From an uncultured Kocuria sp. (lineage in GTDB: Bacteria; Actinomycetota; Actinomycetes; Actinomycetales; Micrococcaceae), in assembly GCF_947500125.1 (NCBI RefSeq), contig NZ_CANMRA010000006.1, forward strand, positions 124,001 through 188,000: a stretch of DNA of 64,000 bases, in the 5' to 3' direction. A program made the translations under genes and the position numbers. The notes beneath the pieces are model-generated. The model saw nothing but the letters and a program-made list of their open reading frames with translations. It was not told the DNA's origin and ran no database searches. Positions 56,265 to 64,000 of the stretch are shown here, in pieces (within the stretch, counting starts at the first letter, position 1; every line of letters begins with the position of its first letter).

Positions 56265-57010
56265 GGGGGTGCTCCTGACGTGGGGGAAATGAAGTATGGA
56301 ATCAACATCGTCCCATGTCAGAGCCACATTGCCCTGCGGAATACGCTCGACGGAGCGTCCCCTCATGCGTGGACAGAGGTTCAGCTCGGGGCTTCCCCGA
56401 CGTGGGCAGGTGACGCCCCTGGACCCCGGCTGCGGTCGTCGCCGGCTCCCCGCACGGGCCAGGAGGAGTGCCCACTGTGGGTCGTCCGGGGCTCGGGCAC
56501 AGCTGTGATGCGGACGCACGACCTCGACGGCCAGAATGCCGGTCGCGCGCCCGCAGGGTTCGCGGTGGGCTGGGAACAGCTCGAGTGGTCCGGCGATGCC
56601 GCTCTCGCCGAGGGAATGTCCCACCGGGCGAAGAAGAAGGCCCGAGGACCGGACCGTGCGGCGGTTCCGGCCCGCATCGCCGCAGCGTCCCTGAGCCTGC
56701 CCGCGGCCGTGGCCGCGCTCATGGCCGGCCAGGACCGTCTGACTCCGGCAGGTTCCGCAGCTCCGCGGTCTGGATCGGCGCCGGGGCCCCGACGCCGCAC
56801 TGGACGACTTCGCCGCACGCCTCGGACGTCGCGCCTGCCCCGCAGGTGACCGGCCGGCGTCGTCGTCGCCCAGGATCCGTGCGGAGTCCCCAGCGTGGTG
56901 ACCCAGGGCCTGGACCGGTGCGCGCACAGGCCCCGCACTGCCGTGTCGGACGGGTCGAGGACTCTGGTCCCTGAGACGATCGTCGTCCCAGCGACCCCGA
57001 GGAGCCCATC
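56265..57010. other. 746-nt stretch without a supported gene
   Basis: Several long GC-driven frames overlap on both strands (for example 56,468-56,974 plus and 56,381-57,298 minus), but none has a ribosome site, conserved motif or believable composition. It may contain degraded coding sequence. Confidence 0.4.
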
Positions 57011-57439
57011 GTGGAGAAGACAGGTCAGCCGGTCGAGGAGTACCTCGCCGGGGTCACGCCGAAGAGGCGGCAGGCCGACGCCGAGCGCCTCGTCCCGCTG
57101 TTCACCCGGGTCACCGGGCAGCCGGCGGAGATGTGGGGCACCATCGTGGGCTTCGGCCAGTACCACTACAAGTACGCCAGCGGGCACGAGGGCGACGCCC
57201 CCGCAGCGGGCTTCGCCGCGCGCAAGGCGGCGACGACGATCTACGTGTACGACGGCGTCGACGCCCACCAGGAGAACCTGGCGCGGCTGGGCCCGCACAC
57301 CACCGGGGTGGGCTGCATCTACCTCAAGGATCTCGAGAAGGTGGACCTGGAGGTCCTCGAGCAGATCGTCGCCGCGTCCTACGCCAAGCTCGGCGACGGC
57401 CCGTGGACGGACCGCGCCCGCGACGGCGCCCAGGCCTGA
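57011..57439 (+). CDS. DUF1801 family protein
   Basis: A 142-aa protein with GTG start. The pattern VEEYLAGVTPKRRQADAERL, MWGTIVGFGQYHYKY and TIYVYDGVDAHQENLARLGPH, then CIYLKDLEKVDLEVLEQIV, matches DUF1801 (YdhG-like), a small fold of unknown biochemical role. Complete and apparently intact. The divergent upstream region of 746 nt leaves its promoter unlocated. Confidence 0.85.
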   Translation: MEKTGQPVEEYLAGVTPKRRQADAERLVPLFTRVTGQPAEMWGTIVGFGQYHYKYASGHEGDAPAAGFAARKAATTIYVYDGVDAHQENLARLGPHTTGVGCIYLKDLEKVDLEVLEQIVAASYAKLGDGPWTDRARDGAQA

Positions 57440-57591
57440 GCGGACGCCGCCGCCGACACGGAGACGACATGAGTCACGGGCGGGCGACGATCCGGCCCAT
57501 CCCCTTGGGGGCGGCCCTGCCGGGGCCTACGGTCAGCACACGCCTGATCGAACCCGGCCGGACGGACACCACCACACGAGGGGACGAGACG

Positions 57592-57918
57592 ATGCCGCTC
57601 TACCTGTCCAAGTTCAGCTACACGCCCGAGACGTGAGCCCGGCTGATCGCCCACCCGGAGGACCGTCGCCGGGCCGCCCAGGACTACATCGAATCGGTCG
57701 GCGGGACGCTGCACGGATTCTGGTACGCCTTCGGCGAGCACGACGGCTACAACCTGTGGGAGGCGCCCGACAACGTGTCCATGGCCGCGGTGGCCCTGGC
57801 CATCAGCGGAGGCGGGGCCCTGAGCTCCCTGGAGACCACGGTGCTCATGAGCGTCGAGGACACCCTGGAGGCCCTGCGCCAGGCCGAGCAGATCAAGTAC
57901 CGGCCTCCCGGGACCTGA
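57592..57918 (+). pseudogene. GYD-domain protein with in-frame TGA
   Basis: From ATG 57592 (GAGGGGACGAG upstream) the frame reads MPLYLSKFSYTPET, TGA at 57634, then ARLIAHPEDRRRAAQDYIESVGGTLHGFWY and continues with the GYD domain to a TGA at 57916. The residue lost is almost certainly Trp15 (TGG to TGA), which family members have in the WxxLI motif. The rest is intact, so inactivation is recent, or a sequencing error is possible. GYD proteins are small alpha/beta barrels of unknown role. Confidence 0.75.
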
Positions 57919-58044
57919 CCCGATCCGGCGCACCGGACCGCCAGGTGGCGGGCTGACCGCCCGTTCTCTCAGCGAGAGGAGGGCGGCTCGAGCACGTCGC
58001 CGAGACCGACGCCGCGTCGACGCACCCGGCCCCCTGACGACGTC

Positions 58045-58491
58045 TCAGCCCTGGGGGGCGCCCAGGTGCTTGAGGTGCTCGGCCTTGAGCGTGCGGTAGT
58101 GGGGCATGAGCTCGGCCGCGGTGTAGGTGGCGGTGGCGGTCACCGGCGTCCCGGGGTGGCTGTGCTCGGCCAGGATCTGCTGCAGAGCGGCCTCGTGCTG
58201 GGCGAGGATCGTCTGGTTGAAGTAGCCGTGGTGCAGCAGCGCGGCGATCCCCCCGGCATAGGCCCAGGTCGGGGAGCCCTCGTCCATCGGCGCGCGGGGG
58301 TCGTCCCAGTCGGCGGGCCCGCCGGTGGAGGCCAGCTCGGAGGCCAGGACGCTCTCGAGCACCTCGGCCTGGAAGGACAGGGAGAGCTCGGCGACCTCGT
58401 CGACGATCTCGAACCGGTCCACCCGCACCCCGGCAGGGGGCGGGGTCTGCACCAGGTCCTGGACAGCCTGCAGGAGTTCGGGGGTGGTCAT
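58045..58491 (-). CDS. Uncharacterised 148-aa protein
   Basis: Starts MTTPELLQAVQDLV. The sequence is acidic and helical with no cofactor or catalytic motif and no membrane segment; HTYTAAEL-type and HYRTLKAEHLKHLG regions near the end are helix-rich. ATG 58491 is the first start in the conserved-looking frame. Family not recognised. Confidence 0.6.
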   Translation of the reverse strand: MTTPELLQAVQDLVQTPPPAGVRVDRFEIVDEVAELSLSFQAEVLESVLASELASTGGPADWDDPRAPMDEGSPTWAYAGGIAALLHHGYFNQTILAQHEAALQQILAEHSHPGTPVTATATYTAAELMPHYRTLKAEHLKHLGAPQG

Positions 58492-58826
58492 CGTCGTCTC
58501 GCTTTCCGGGAGGGCGGGGGGAGGTCCCATCGATGCGTTGTCATCAGCGTACTTGCTACCCGGGAGTCACAATCCGTCCGCCGTGTCCCCACAACGGCCT
58601 ACGCGCCCGGATGCGCCCGGCGCCGGCGAGAACGCCCTCCCGGCCCGGTTCTGCCCCTAGTGGGACCGGGCACGCGCACCCCGGGAGCCCGGCACCGCAC
58701 TGCCGGCCGGTGCCCGGTGCCGCCCCGTCCGCGGACGTCACACGTGCTCCATGGCATTTCATTCGAAAACTCGGTGATCTACGGTTCGGGAAACACGTCC
58801 GTGCATCCGCATCCGTGGGGGAACAG
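58492..58826. other. 335-nt divergent intergenic region
   Basis: Holds the promoters of the 148-aa protein gene and the NAD(P)-binding gene. A less GC-rich patch at about 58,745-58,800 just ahead of the latter is the likely promoter. No gene or structured RNA is recognised. Confidence 0.4.
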
Positions 58827-59471
58827 ATGAAGGTCACCGTGTTCGGGGCGATCAGCCCCATCGGCCAGGAGCTCGTCGAGGACCTGCTGTTCCGCGGCTA
58901 TGAGGTCATCGCCCTCGTGGCCGACGCCACGCAGGTGCCGCCCGGCTGGGGCGAGGACGTGCGGGTGGTGCTCGGGCAGATCACCGACCCCGCGGCTGTC
59001 GACGCCGCGATGGACGGTGCTGAGGCGGTGATCAACACTGTGGATCCGCGCCTGCGGCCCCGTTCCCGCCGGCCGGGCCTGGTCGAGGCCACCGGTCACA
59101 TCGTGGCCGGCATGCACCGCCACGGGATCCGCCGCTACATCGGCCACGGCACTCCGTTGGTCTCCCTGTGCCCGAAGGAGAAGCCCACCACCCGCCTCAA
59201 GATCCACCGCTTCCTGGCCCGCCACCTCGATCCGCACGCCTACCGGCAGATGGCAGGAATGCTGCAGGTGGTCGCCGGCTCCGGGCTGGACTGGACGATC
59301 GTGCGGTTCCTGCACGTCACCGGCGGCAGCGCCCGGGGCCTGAAGTACGTGGGGTTCTTCGGCCCCGGCGCGGTGGGCTCCTCGGCCACCGCCGCCGACA
59401 TCGCCCGGTTCACCGCCACCCAGATCCTGGAGACCGCCTACATCCGCGACGCTCCGGCCGTCAGCAACTGA
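58827..59471 (+). CDS. NAD(P)H-binding SDR-like protein
   Basis: A 214-aa Rossmann-fold protein. The N-terminal motif is VTVFGAISPIGQELVEDLL, with Ala-Ile in place of Ala-Thr of the usual GATGxxG, then VIALVAD and GAEAVINTVDP. The later YIGHGTPLVSL and SGLDWTIVRFLHVT motifs match YwnB/BVR-B-like NAD(P)-binding oxidoreductases. GTGGGGG precedes the ATG by 6-8 nt. Substrate unknown. Confidence 0.83.
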   Translation: MKVTVFGAISPIGQELVEDLLFRGYEVIALVADATQVPPGWGEDVRVVLGQITDPAAVDAAMDGAEAVINTVDPRLRPRSRRPGLVEATGHIVAGMHRHGIRRYIGHGTPLVSLCPKEKPTTRLKIHRFLARHLDPHAYRQMAGMLQVVAGSGLDWTIVRFLHVTGGSARGLKYVGFFGPGAVGSSATAADIARFTATQILETAYIRDAPAVSN

Positions 59472-59538
59472 GGCCCGGTCCCGCCGCCGGAGGCGGCAGG
59501 GCCGACGGGCCGGGACCCGTGAGCGCGAGCACGGTCGG

Positions 59539-60567
59539 TCACACCAGGCTTCCCGCCGCGGCCATGACGGCGTTGCGCACGGTCAGCAGGTGCCGCGCCG
59601 TGCTCACGCTGTTCGCCAGGCGGGCCAGACGCACCGTGCGGGTGGTCGGCCGGCGGCGTGCGGCGTCGTACCGCCGGAGGGCCTCCGGCACGTCGGGGGC
59701 CGCGGTCAGGGCATCGACGAGAGCCGTGGCATCGAGCAGCGCCTCGCAGGCGCCCCGGCCGAGATTCGGTGCCATGCCGTGGGCGGCGTCGCCGAGGAGC
59801 ACGGTCCGCCCCTCCACGTAGGACGGCAGCGGCGGAACGTCGAGCAGCGTGCGCCGGTCGATCGGGGTGTCCCCGAGGGCGTCCAGGACGCGCCGCACGG
59901 CCGGGTGCCAGTCCCCGTAGAGCCGTCGGAGGATCTGCGGGTCGGTGCGCCCGGACCCCGCGGAGGAGAGCACGTCGGCGCGGACGCTCGCGAACCAGTT
60001 GGTGTGCCCGGCGTCGTGCGGGGTGATGCCGAAGAGCCGTGCCGGCCCCCAGGTCTCCGTGGTCCCGTCCGCCGGTCCCGGGACGGTGCCGCGGAGGGCG
60101 CCGGTGCCCAGCGGCCGCGGGGCGACCCCGAAGAGCGCGGCGCGGGTGGGGCTGTGGACGCCGTCGGCGGCGACGACGAGATCGGTCCCGGGCAGCGCAC
60201 GGTGGTCGGCGACCAGGGTGTTCCACGCGACGACGTCCGGGGGCAGGCCCTCAGCCAGTGCCGCCAGGAGCGCGGGCCGCGGCACGAGCCGGACCGTGCG
60301 CTCGAGGTCGAGGCGGGCGATCTCGCGACCGTCCGGGCGGAGGAGGCGGGCTCCCCGCTGCTCGACGGAGGCCGCCCGGACCTGCTCCCCCACGCCCAGC
60401 CGGTCCAGGGCCCGCACCGCCTCGGGCCACATGCCCAGGGCCGTGCCGGTGCTGGGCAGGCCCGGCGAGCGCTCGAGCACGTGGACGGCCCAGCCTGCGC
60501 GGAGCAGGCCGCGGGCCGTGGCCAGACCGGCGATGCCGGCCCCGATGATGACGGCTGACCCGCGCAC
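59539..60567 (-). CDS. FAD-dependent aromatic-hydroxylase-type monooxygenase
   Basis: A 342-aa class A flavoprotein monooxygenase. FAD motif VIIGAGIAGLATARGLLRAG (residues 6-25), the DG motif VVAADGVHSPTR (about 162-173) and GDAAHGMAPNLGRGACEAL (about 264-282) are all present. The family hydroxylates phenols or oxidises polycyclic compounds using NAD(P)H and O2. The 342-aa length is at the short end. Substrate unknown. A TIR-like gene lies 55 nt downstream of its start on the same strand, read toward it. Confidence 0.9.
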   Translation of the reverse strand: MRGSAVIIGAGIAGLATARGLLRAGWAVHVLERSPGLPSTGTALGMWPEAVRALDRLGVGEQVRAASVEQRGARLLRPDGREIARLDLERTVRLVPRPALLAALAEGLPPDVVAWNTLVADHRALPGTDLVVAADGVHSPTRAALFGVAPRPLGTGALRGTVPGPADGTTETWGPARLFGITPHDAGHTNWFASVRADVLSSAGSGRTDPQILRRLYGDWHPAVRRVLDALGDTPIDRRTLLDVPPLPSYVEGRTVLLGDAAHGMAPNLGRGACEALLDATALVDALTAAPDVPEALRRYDAARRRPTTRTVRLARLANSVSTARHLLTVRNAVMAAAGSLV

Positions 60568-60622
60568 GGCGCCTCCTGTGGTCGGTGGTCCCCGGCCCGG
60601 GGACGCGCCCCGGGCGGTAGGG

Positions 60623-61000
60623 CTACAGGCGGTCGAGGAAGTTCCCGATGTTCTCCCACGTCCAGGACTCGCAGCGCGCCGGGCCCATCTCGGGCGGCTT
60701 CCTCCGGTGCTCGGGCTCCACCCACAGGCCCAGCAACGGCTTGTCCTGGTCCACGGCGCACCGGATCTGCCACAGCGCCGCGTCCGAGGCCGGTGTGCGG
60801 CCGCCGATCAGCGCGATCACCCCGTCGCTGCGGCGGATCCGTTCCCGCACGTCCTGCTTCCACTCGCCGGGGGACGCCTCGTCCCCGGGCGGTTCCAGGA
60901 ACCGGGCCTGGTCCCCGGACCGGGCCCACTGGGTGGTGAACAGATCCCGGAACAACTCGTCCTGCTCCGCGAAGGCCAGAAATACGGTTCTCGGCGCCAT
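60623..61000 (-). CDS. Orphan MTH538-like TIR protein with Glu-to-Gln change
   Basis: A 125-aa single-domain protein with GGGGAG eight nt before ATG 61000. RTVFLAFAEQDELFRDLF (residues 4-21), the RFLEPPGDEASPGEW loop, GVIALIGGRTP and ALWQIRCAVDQDKPLLGLWVE (75-95) follow the DUF1863/TIR-like pattern. The catalytic Glu of the WxIxxA motif is replaced by Gln78, whereas the TIR-like protein at 33,327 has Glu83 there. It may therefore be catalytically inactive or use another residue. It is 27 kb away from the other TIR genes with no visible effector beside it. Confidence 0.72.
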   Translation of the reverse strand: MAPRTVFLAFAEQDELFRDLFTTQWARSGDQARFLEPPGDEASPGEWKQDVRERIRRSDGVIALIGGRTPASDAALWQIRCAVDQDKPLLGLWVEPEHRRKPPEMGPARCESWTWENIGNFLDRL

Positions 61001-61334
61001 TGCCGTCAACTCCCCGAAAAATCGAACATCAGTGCTATCGAGAGGCACCATATGCTCTGGACGGGATCGGACGGCTGGGACGCAGCAACATCCCTTCATG
61101 AAGACCTCTGATGACCTGATGAGCGGTTCGACGCTCGAATGGCCACGGTGAGCTCTGGTCTGCCCGTCGACGGGGTGGGAAAATGGTGCTGAGCCTGCCC
61201 CTCGCCCGGCCTGATCCCGCCGAGCTTCGCGGCCCGGAGCCCACACCTGCTGACCGGAGCGCGAGACGTCGACGGGACCGGCAGGTGGGCGGCGGGCCGA
61301 GATCCACCCGCCGTTCCAGCACAGGGGAGATCCG
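61001..61334. other. 334-nt divergent intergenic region
   Basis: Lies between the divergent TIR-like and selenium-binding-protein genes and must contain both promoters. The part nearest the TIR-like gene is relatively AT-rich. No gene or structured RNA is recognised. Confidence 0.4.
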
Positions 61335-62816
61335 ATGAGACACCACGGCCACGACCACCACCACACCGGGCCCGGCGGCCACGACGAGGGGATCGATGCC
61401 GCCGCACCCTCGATGACCGATCCCACGTTCTACCGCTCCCCGGCCGAGGCCATCGCCGCTCCACGGGAGGAACTGGCCTACGTGGTCGCCTTCGACCGCA
61501 CGGCACAGCGCCCCGACGCGCTGACCGTCGTCGACCTCGACCCGGCCTCGGCCTCCTACGGCACGGTGGTCGGGTGGGAGGACATGCCCTCCACCGGGGA
61601 CGAGCTGCACCACTTCGGGTGGAACGCCTGCAGCAGCGCGTTCATGCACGAAGGACACGACATGACCGGTCTGTCCCGCCGGTACCTGCTGATGCCCGGG
61701 CTGCGGTCCTCCAACGTGCACATCGCCGACACCCACCCCGATCCCCGCACCCCGCGGGTGATCAAGACCATCACCGCGCACGAGCTGGCCGAGAAGGCCG
61801 GCTACTCCCGCCCGCACACCCTGCACTGCGGCCCGGACGGGGTCTACCTCTCCTGTCTGGGTGCGGCTTCCGGGGACGGCGGGCCGGGCGGGATCGCCGT
61901 GCTCGACCACGACACCTTCGACGTGGTCGGACGGTGGGAGACCGACCGCGGCCCCCAGCACCTGGCCTACGACGCCTGGTGGCACCTGATGCACAACACG
62001 CTGGTCACCAGCGAGTGGGGCACTCCGGCGATGGTGGAGAACGGCGTGGTCGCCGAGCAGCTGCTCAACCAGGAGTACGGCCACGCCCTGCACTTCTGGG
62101 ATCTGGCCGAAGGCCGGCACCTGCAGCGCGTGGAGCTGGGGCCCGAACACCAGATGGCCCTGGAACTGCGTCCGGCCCACGATCCGGAGGCAACCTGGGG
62201 GCTGGTGGACACGGCCATCTCCACGCAGGACCTCTCGGCATCGATCTTCCACTGGCACCGCACCGAGGCCGGGGAGTGGGCCGCTGACCAGGTGGTCTCC
62301 ATCCCCGCCGAACCCTGCGAGGAGGAGAAGCTGCCGCCGTTGCTGCGACCCTTCGGAGCCGTGCCGCCGCTGGTCACCGACATCTCCCTGTCCGTGGACG
62401 ACCGCTGGCTCTATGTCTCCTGCTGGGGCACCGGGGAGCTCAAGCAGTACGACGTCTCCGATCCGGCCCACCCGCGCGAGACCGGATCGGTCCGTCTGGG
62501 CGGGATCGGGGACCGCGCCGCCCACCCCTCCGCCCCGGGCACGTGGCTCGGCGGAGGCCCGCAGATGGTGGAGACCAGCCGCGACGGGAAGCGGGTCTAC
62601 GTGACCAACTCCCTCTACGGGGCCTGGGACGACCAGTTCTACCCCGACGGCGTCGGGGCCTGGATGGCCAAGATCGACGCCGACACCGACACCGGCGGTC
62701 TGTCGATCGACGAGGACTTCTTCCTCTCCCAGGAGGACTTCCGCGGTCTGCGCGCCCACCAGATCCGGCTGCAGGGCGGGGACGCGTCCTCCGACTCCTA
62801 CTGCTACCGCAGCTGA
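61335..62816 (+). CDS. SBP56 selenium-binding protein / methanethiol oxidase-like
   Basis: A 493-aa protein. The N-terminal 20 residues are His-rich (HHGHDHHH). The body is the SBP56 beta-propeller: FYRSPAEAIAAPREELAYVVAFDRT, HHFGWNACSSAF, HTLHCGPDGVYLSCLG, SEWGTPAMVENG, PLVTDISLSVDDRWLYVSCWGTGELKQYDV and a conserved C-terminal HQIRLQGGD. The family includes methanethiol oxidases that convert CH3SH to formaldehyde, H2S and H2O2, using copper in some cases. The His-rich tail could bind metal. Monocistronic-looking. Confidence 0.92.
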   Translation: MRHHGHDHHHTGPGGHDEGIDAAAPSMTDPTFYRSPAEAIAAPREELAYVVAFDRTAQRPDALTVVDLDPASASYGTVVGWEDMPSTGDELHHFGWNACSSAFMHEGHDMTGLSRRYLLMPGLRSSNVHIADTHPDPRTPRVIKTITAHELAEKAGYSRPHTLHCGPDGVYLSCLGAASGDGGPGGIAVLDHDTFDVVGRWETDRGPQHLAYDAWWHLMHNTLVTSEWGTPAMVENGVVAEQLLNQEYGHALHFWDLAEGRHLQRVELGPEHQMALELRPAHDPEATWGLVDTAISTQDLSASIFHWHRTEAGEWAADQVVSIPAEPCEEEKLPPLLRPFGAVPPLVTDISLSVDDRWLYVSCWGTGELKQYDVSDPAHPRETGSVRLGGIGDRAAHPSAPGTWLGGGPQMVETSRDGKRVYVTNSLYGAWDDQFYPDGVGAWMAKIDADTDTGGLSIDEDFFLSQEDFRGLRAHQIRLQGGDASSDSYCYRS

Positions 62817-62894
62817 CCCGCGCGCTCGGCACCGGCACGACCGCTCGGAAGGAACCCCGCGCCGGACGGATCCAGATCACCACGGAGAACCGGA

Positions 62895-63767
62895 ATGGAC
62901 GAGCTGGAGCGGATCGCCGCGACCTTCCCGGAGCTGACGTGGTCGAGGGCGCGGCGGATCACGGAGGGCTGGGACCACGTCGTCGTCGTCCTGGACGACG
63001 CCCTGGTGTTCCGCTTCCCGCAGGAGCCGCCCTACACGGAGGCGCTCGGCCGGGAGGTCGAGGTCCTGGACCACCTCGCCCCGCGGCTGCCCGTGCGGGT
63101 ACCGCGCTACGACCGCGTGGCGCCCGACGGCTCGTTCGCCGGGTACCCGCTCCTGCCCGGCCGGACGCTCCGACCGGAGGTGCTGGCCTCCCTGGACGGC
63201 ACGGCGCGCGACGCGCTCGTGGACCAGCTGGCCGGTTTCCTCTCGGCCCTGCACACCGCGCCCGTCCCCGGCACCCCGCTGGAGCAGGTGCCGCCGTCCT
63301 CCCTGGCCGAGGACCAGGACGACGTCCGCCGCGCGGCGGCCACGCACCTGCCCGCCGTGCTGACCCCGGCCGAGCTCGACGACGTGGAGCGGATCCTCGC
63401 CGACATCGACGCCCTCCTCGCCGCCGATCTCCCCGAGGCGGTCATCCACAACGACGTCTACAGCCGGCACCTGCTCTGGGACGACGCGACCGCCCGCCTG
63501 GGCGTCATCGACTTCAGCGACATGTGCCGCGGGGACCCGGCCGTGGACTTCGCGGAGCTGCACGAGTACGGCGAGGCCTTCGTCCGCGCCGTGCACGAGC
63601 GCTGCACCGGGCCGAGGGACCCCGGGCTCCTCGACCGTGCCTGGACCTACCAGTGCTGGATCGGGGTGTACATGCTCACCGACCACTTCGACGTCGGCAA
63701 GACCTCGTGGGAGACCGCCCGGGAGACCTTCGACCGCGTCCGCGACCAGACCCGGCGTGCCCGGTGA
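62895..63767 (+). CDS. APH-family phosphotransferase
   Basis: A 290-aa aminoglycoside-phosphotransferase-like kinase. Nucleotide-binding LVFRFPQEPPYTEALGREVEVL (Lys replaced by Arg), catalytic HNDVYSRHLLWD (about residues 195-206, Asp as base; His in the Asn position, a known variant) and the Mg-binding GVIDFSDMCRGDPAVDF are present. The family phosphorylates small molecules including antibiotics, but substrate and any resistance phenotype cannot be told from sequence. ATG 62895, 78 nt after the SBP56 gene. Confidence 0.88.
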   Translation: MDELERIAATFPELTWSRARRITEGWDHVVVVLDDALVFRFPQEPPYTEALGREVEVLDHLAPRLPVRVPRYDRVAPDGSFAGYPLLPGRTLRPEVLASLDGTARDALVDQLAGFLSALHTAPVPGTPLEQVPPSSLAEDQDDVRRAAATHLPAVLTPAELDDVERILADIDALLAADLPEAVIHNDVYSRHLLWDDATARLGVIDFSDMCRGDPAVDFAELHEYGEAFVRAVHERCTGPRDPGLLDRAWTYQCWIGVYMLTDHFDVGKTSWETARETFDRVRDQTRRAR

Positions 63768-63876
63768 ACGGGCTCACGCGGACGGTCCGCGCCGCCGGAG
63801 GGTGGTCCGTGCGACGGGTTCTCCCTAGGGTGAGAGACCCAGCCGGCGCCGCACGGCCCAGCACCGAGGAGCGACC

Positions 63877-64000
63877 ATGACCTCCACCCCGTTCACGATC
63901 CGCCCGGCGACGAGCGAGAGGTTCGACGACGTCGCGACCATCCTGGGGCCCCGCAACCCCGACTCGGCGGTCTGCTGGTGCCTCACCTACCGGCTGCCGT
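63877..64000 (+). CDS. GNAT acetyltransferase-like protein, N-terminus only
   Basis: Begins MTSTPFTIRPATSERFDDV, AGGAG 6 nt upstream, and runs off the right edge after 41 codons. IRPAT followed by DDVATILGP and the CWCLTYRLP block resemble the start of GNAT proteins that carry a CWC motif. The acetyl-CoA site is outside the window. Confidence 0.6.
   Translation, partial: MTSTPFTIRPATSERFDDVATILGPRNPDSAVCWCLTYRLP

Overview
The window is GC-rich chromosomal DNA (most genes look close to 70% GC) with tightly packed, often 4-nt-overlapping genes. A c-di-AMP riboswitch sits ahead of a secreted NlpC/P60 enzyme, there is a TIGR03084-type DinB protein, and GTG starts are frequent. Together this suggests a high-GC actinobacterium, most likely of the Micrococcales (Kocuria/Micrococcus/Arthrobacter-like). 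That placement is inference; no rRNA or tRNA gene was seen.

Region 1 (1-23,034) is a large defence island. On the minus strand, a four-gene cassette runs from an Mrr-type restriction endonuclease through a GIY-YIG protein and a DUF6361 protein into a phospholipase-D-fold (DrmC-like) protein that leaves the window at base 1. Diverging from it, after one lipoprotein gene, is a 16.5-kb plus-strand operon. It encodes an SNF2-type helicase (DrmD-like), a 1588-aa Eco57I/PglX-class adenine methyltransferase (DrmMI-like), a 2179-aa DEAD/DEAH helicase carrying a DUF1998-type region (resembling DrmA and DrmB in one chain) with a nuclease-like C-terminal segment, and a UvrD-like helicase with a RelE-like N-terminus. 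The content is that of a class-1 DISARM-like system with unusual fusions and partners. The methyltransferase carries a lower-GC block where target recognition is expected.

Region 2 (23,035-26,576) holds an AT-rich STAND-like NTPase gene of clearly foreign composition and a broken ORF. Region 3 (26,577-30,050) has an EcsC/TerB-like protein, a TIGR03084 protein and a Tat-exported metallo-beta-lactamase-fold hydrolase. Region 4 (30,158-34,291) is a second putative immune locus: a SLATT/DUF4231 membrane protein, a SLOG protein, a TIR protein, a second TIR-like protein and a small membrane protein. Its make-up suggests nucleotide/NAD-derived signalling to a membrane effector.

Region 5 (34,730-63,900) is mostly metabolic and envelope genes. 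They include a GntR-controlled esterase/Baeyer-Villiger monooxygenase operon with palindromic and CRP-like sites, the riboswitch-NlpC/P60 unit, an aminotransferase/2-hydroxyacid dehydrogenase pair, an AlbA_2/ATPase regulator with a striking triple-half-site operator, a GlxA-type regulator divergent from an NAD(P)-binding protein, M20 and M15 peptidases, a NERD protein, a thermonuclease-like lipoprotein, an FAD monooxygenase, an orphan TIR-like protein lacking the usual Glu, an SBP56 protein, an APH-like kinase and a truncated GNAT gene. Decay is visible: a ribbon-helix-helix antitoxin with a nonsense codon beside a toxin stub, a second antitoxin remnant 6.7 kb away, and a GYD-domain gene with an in-frame stop.
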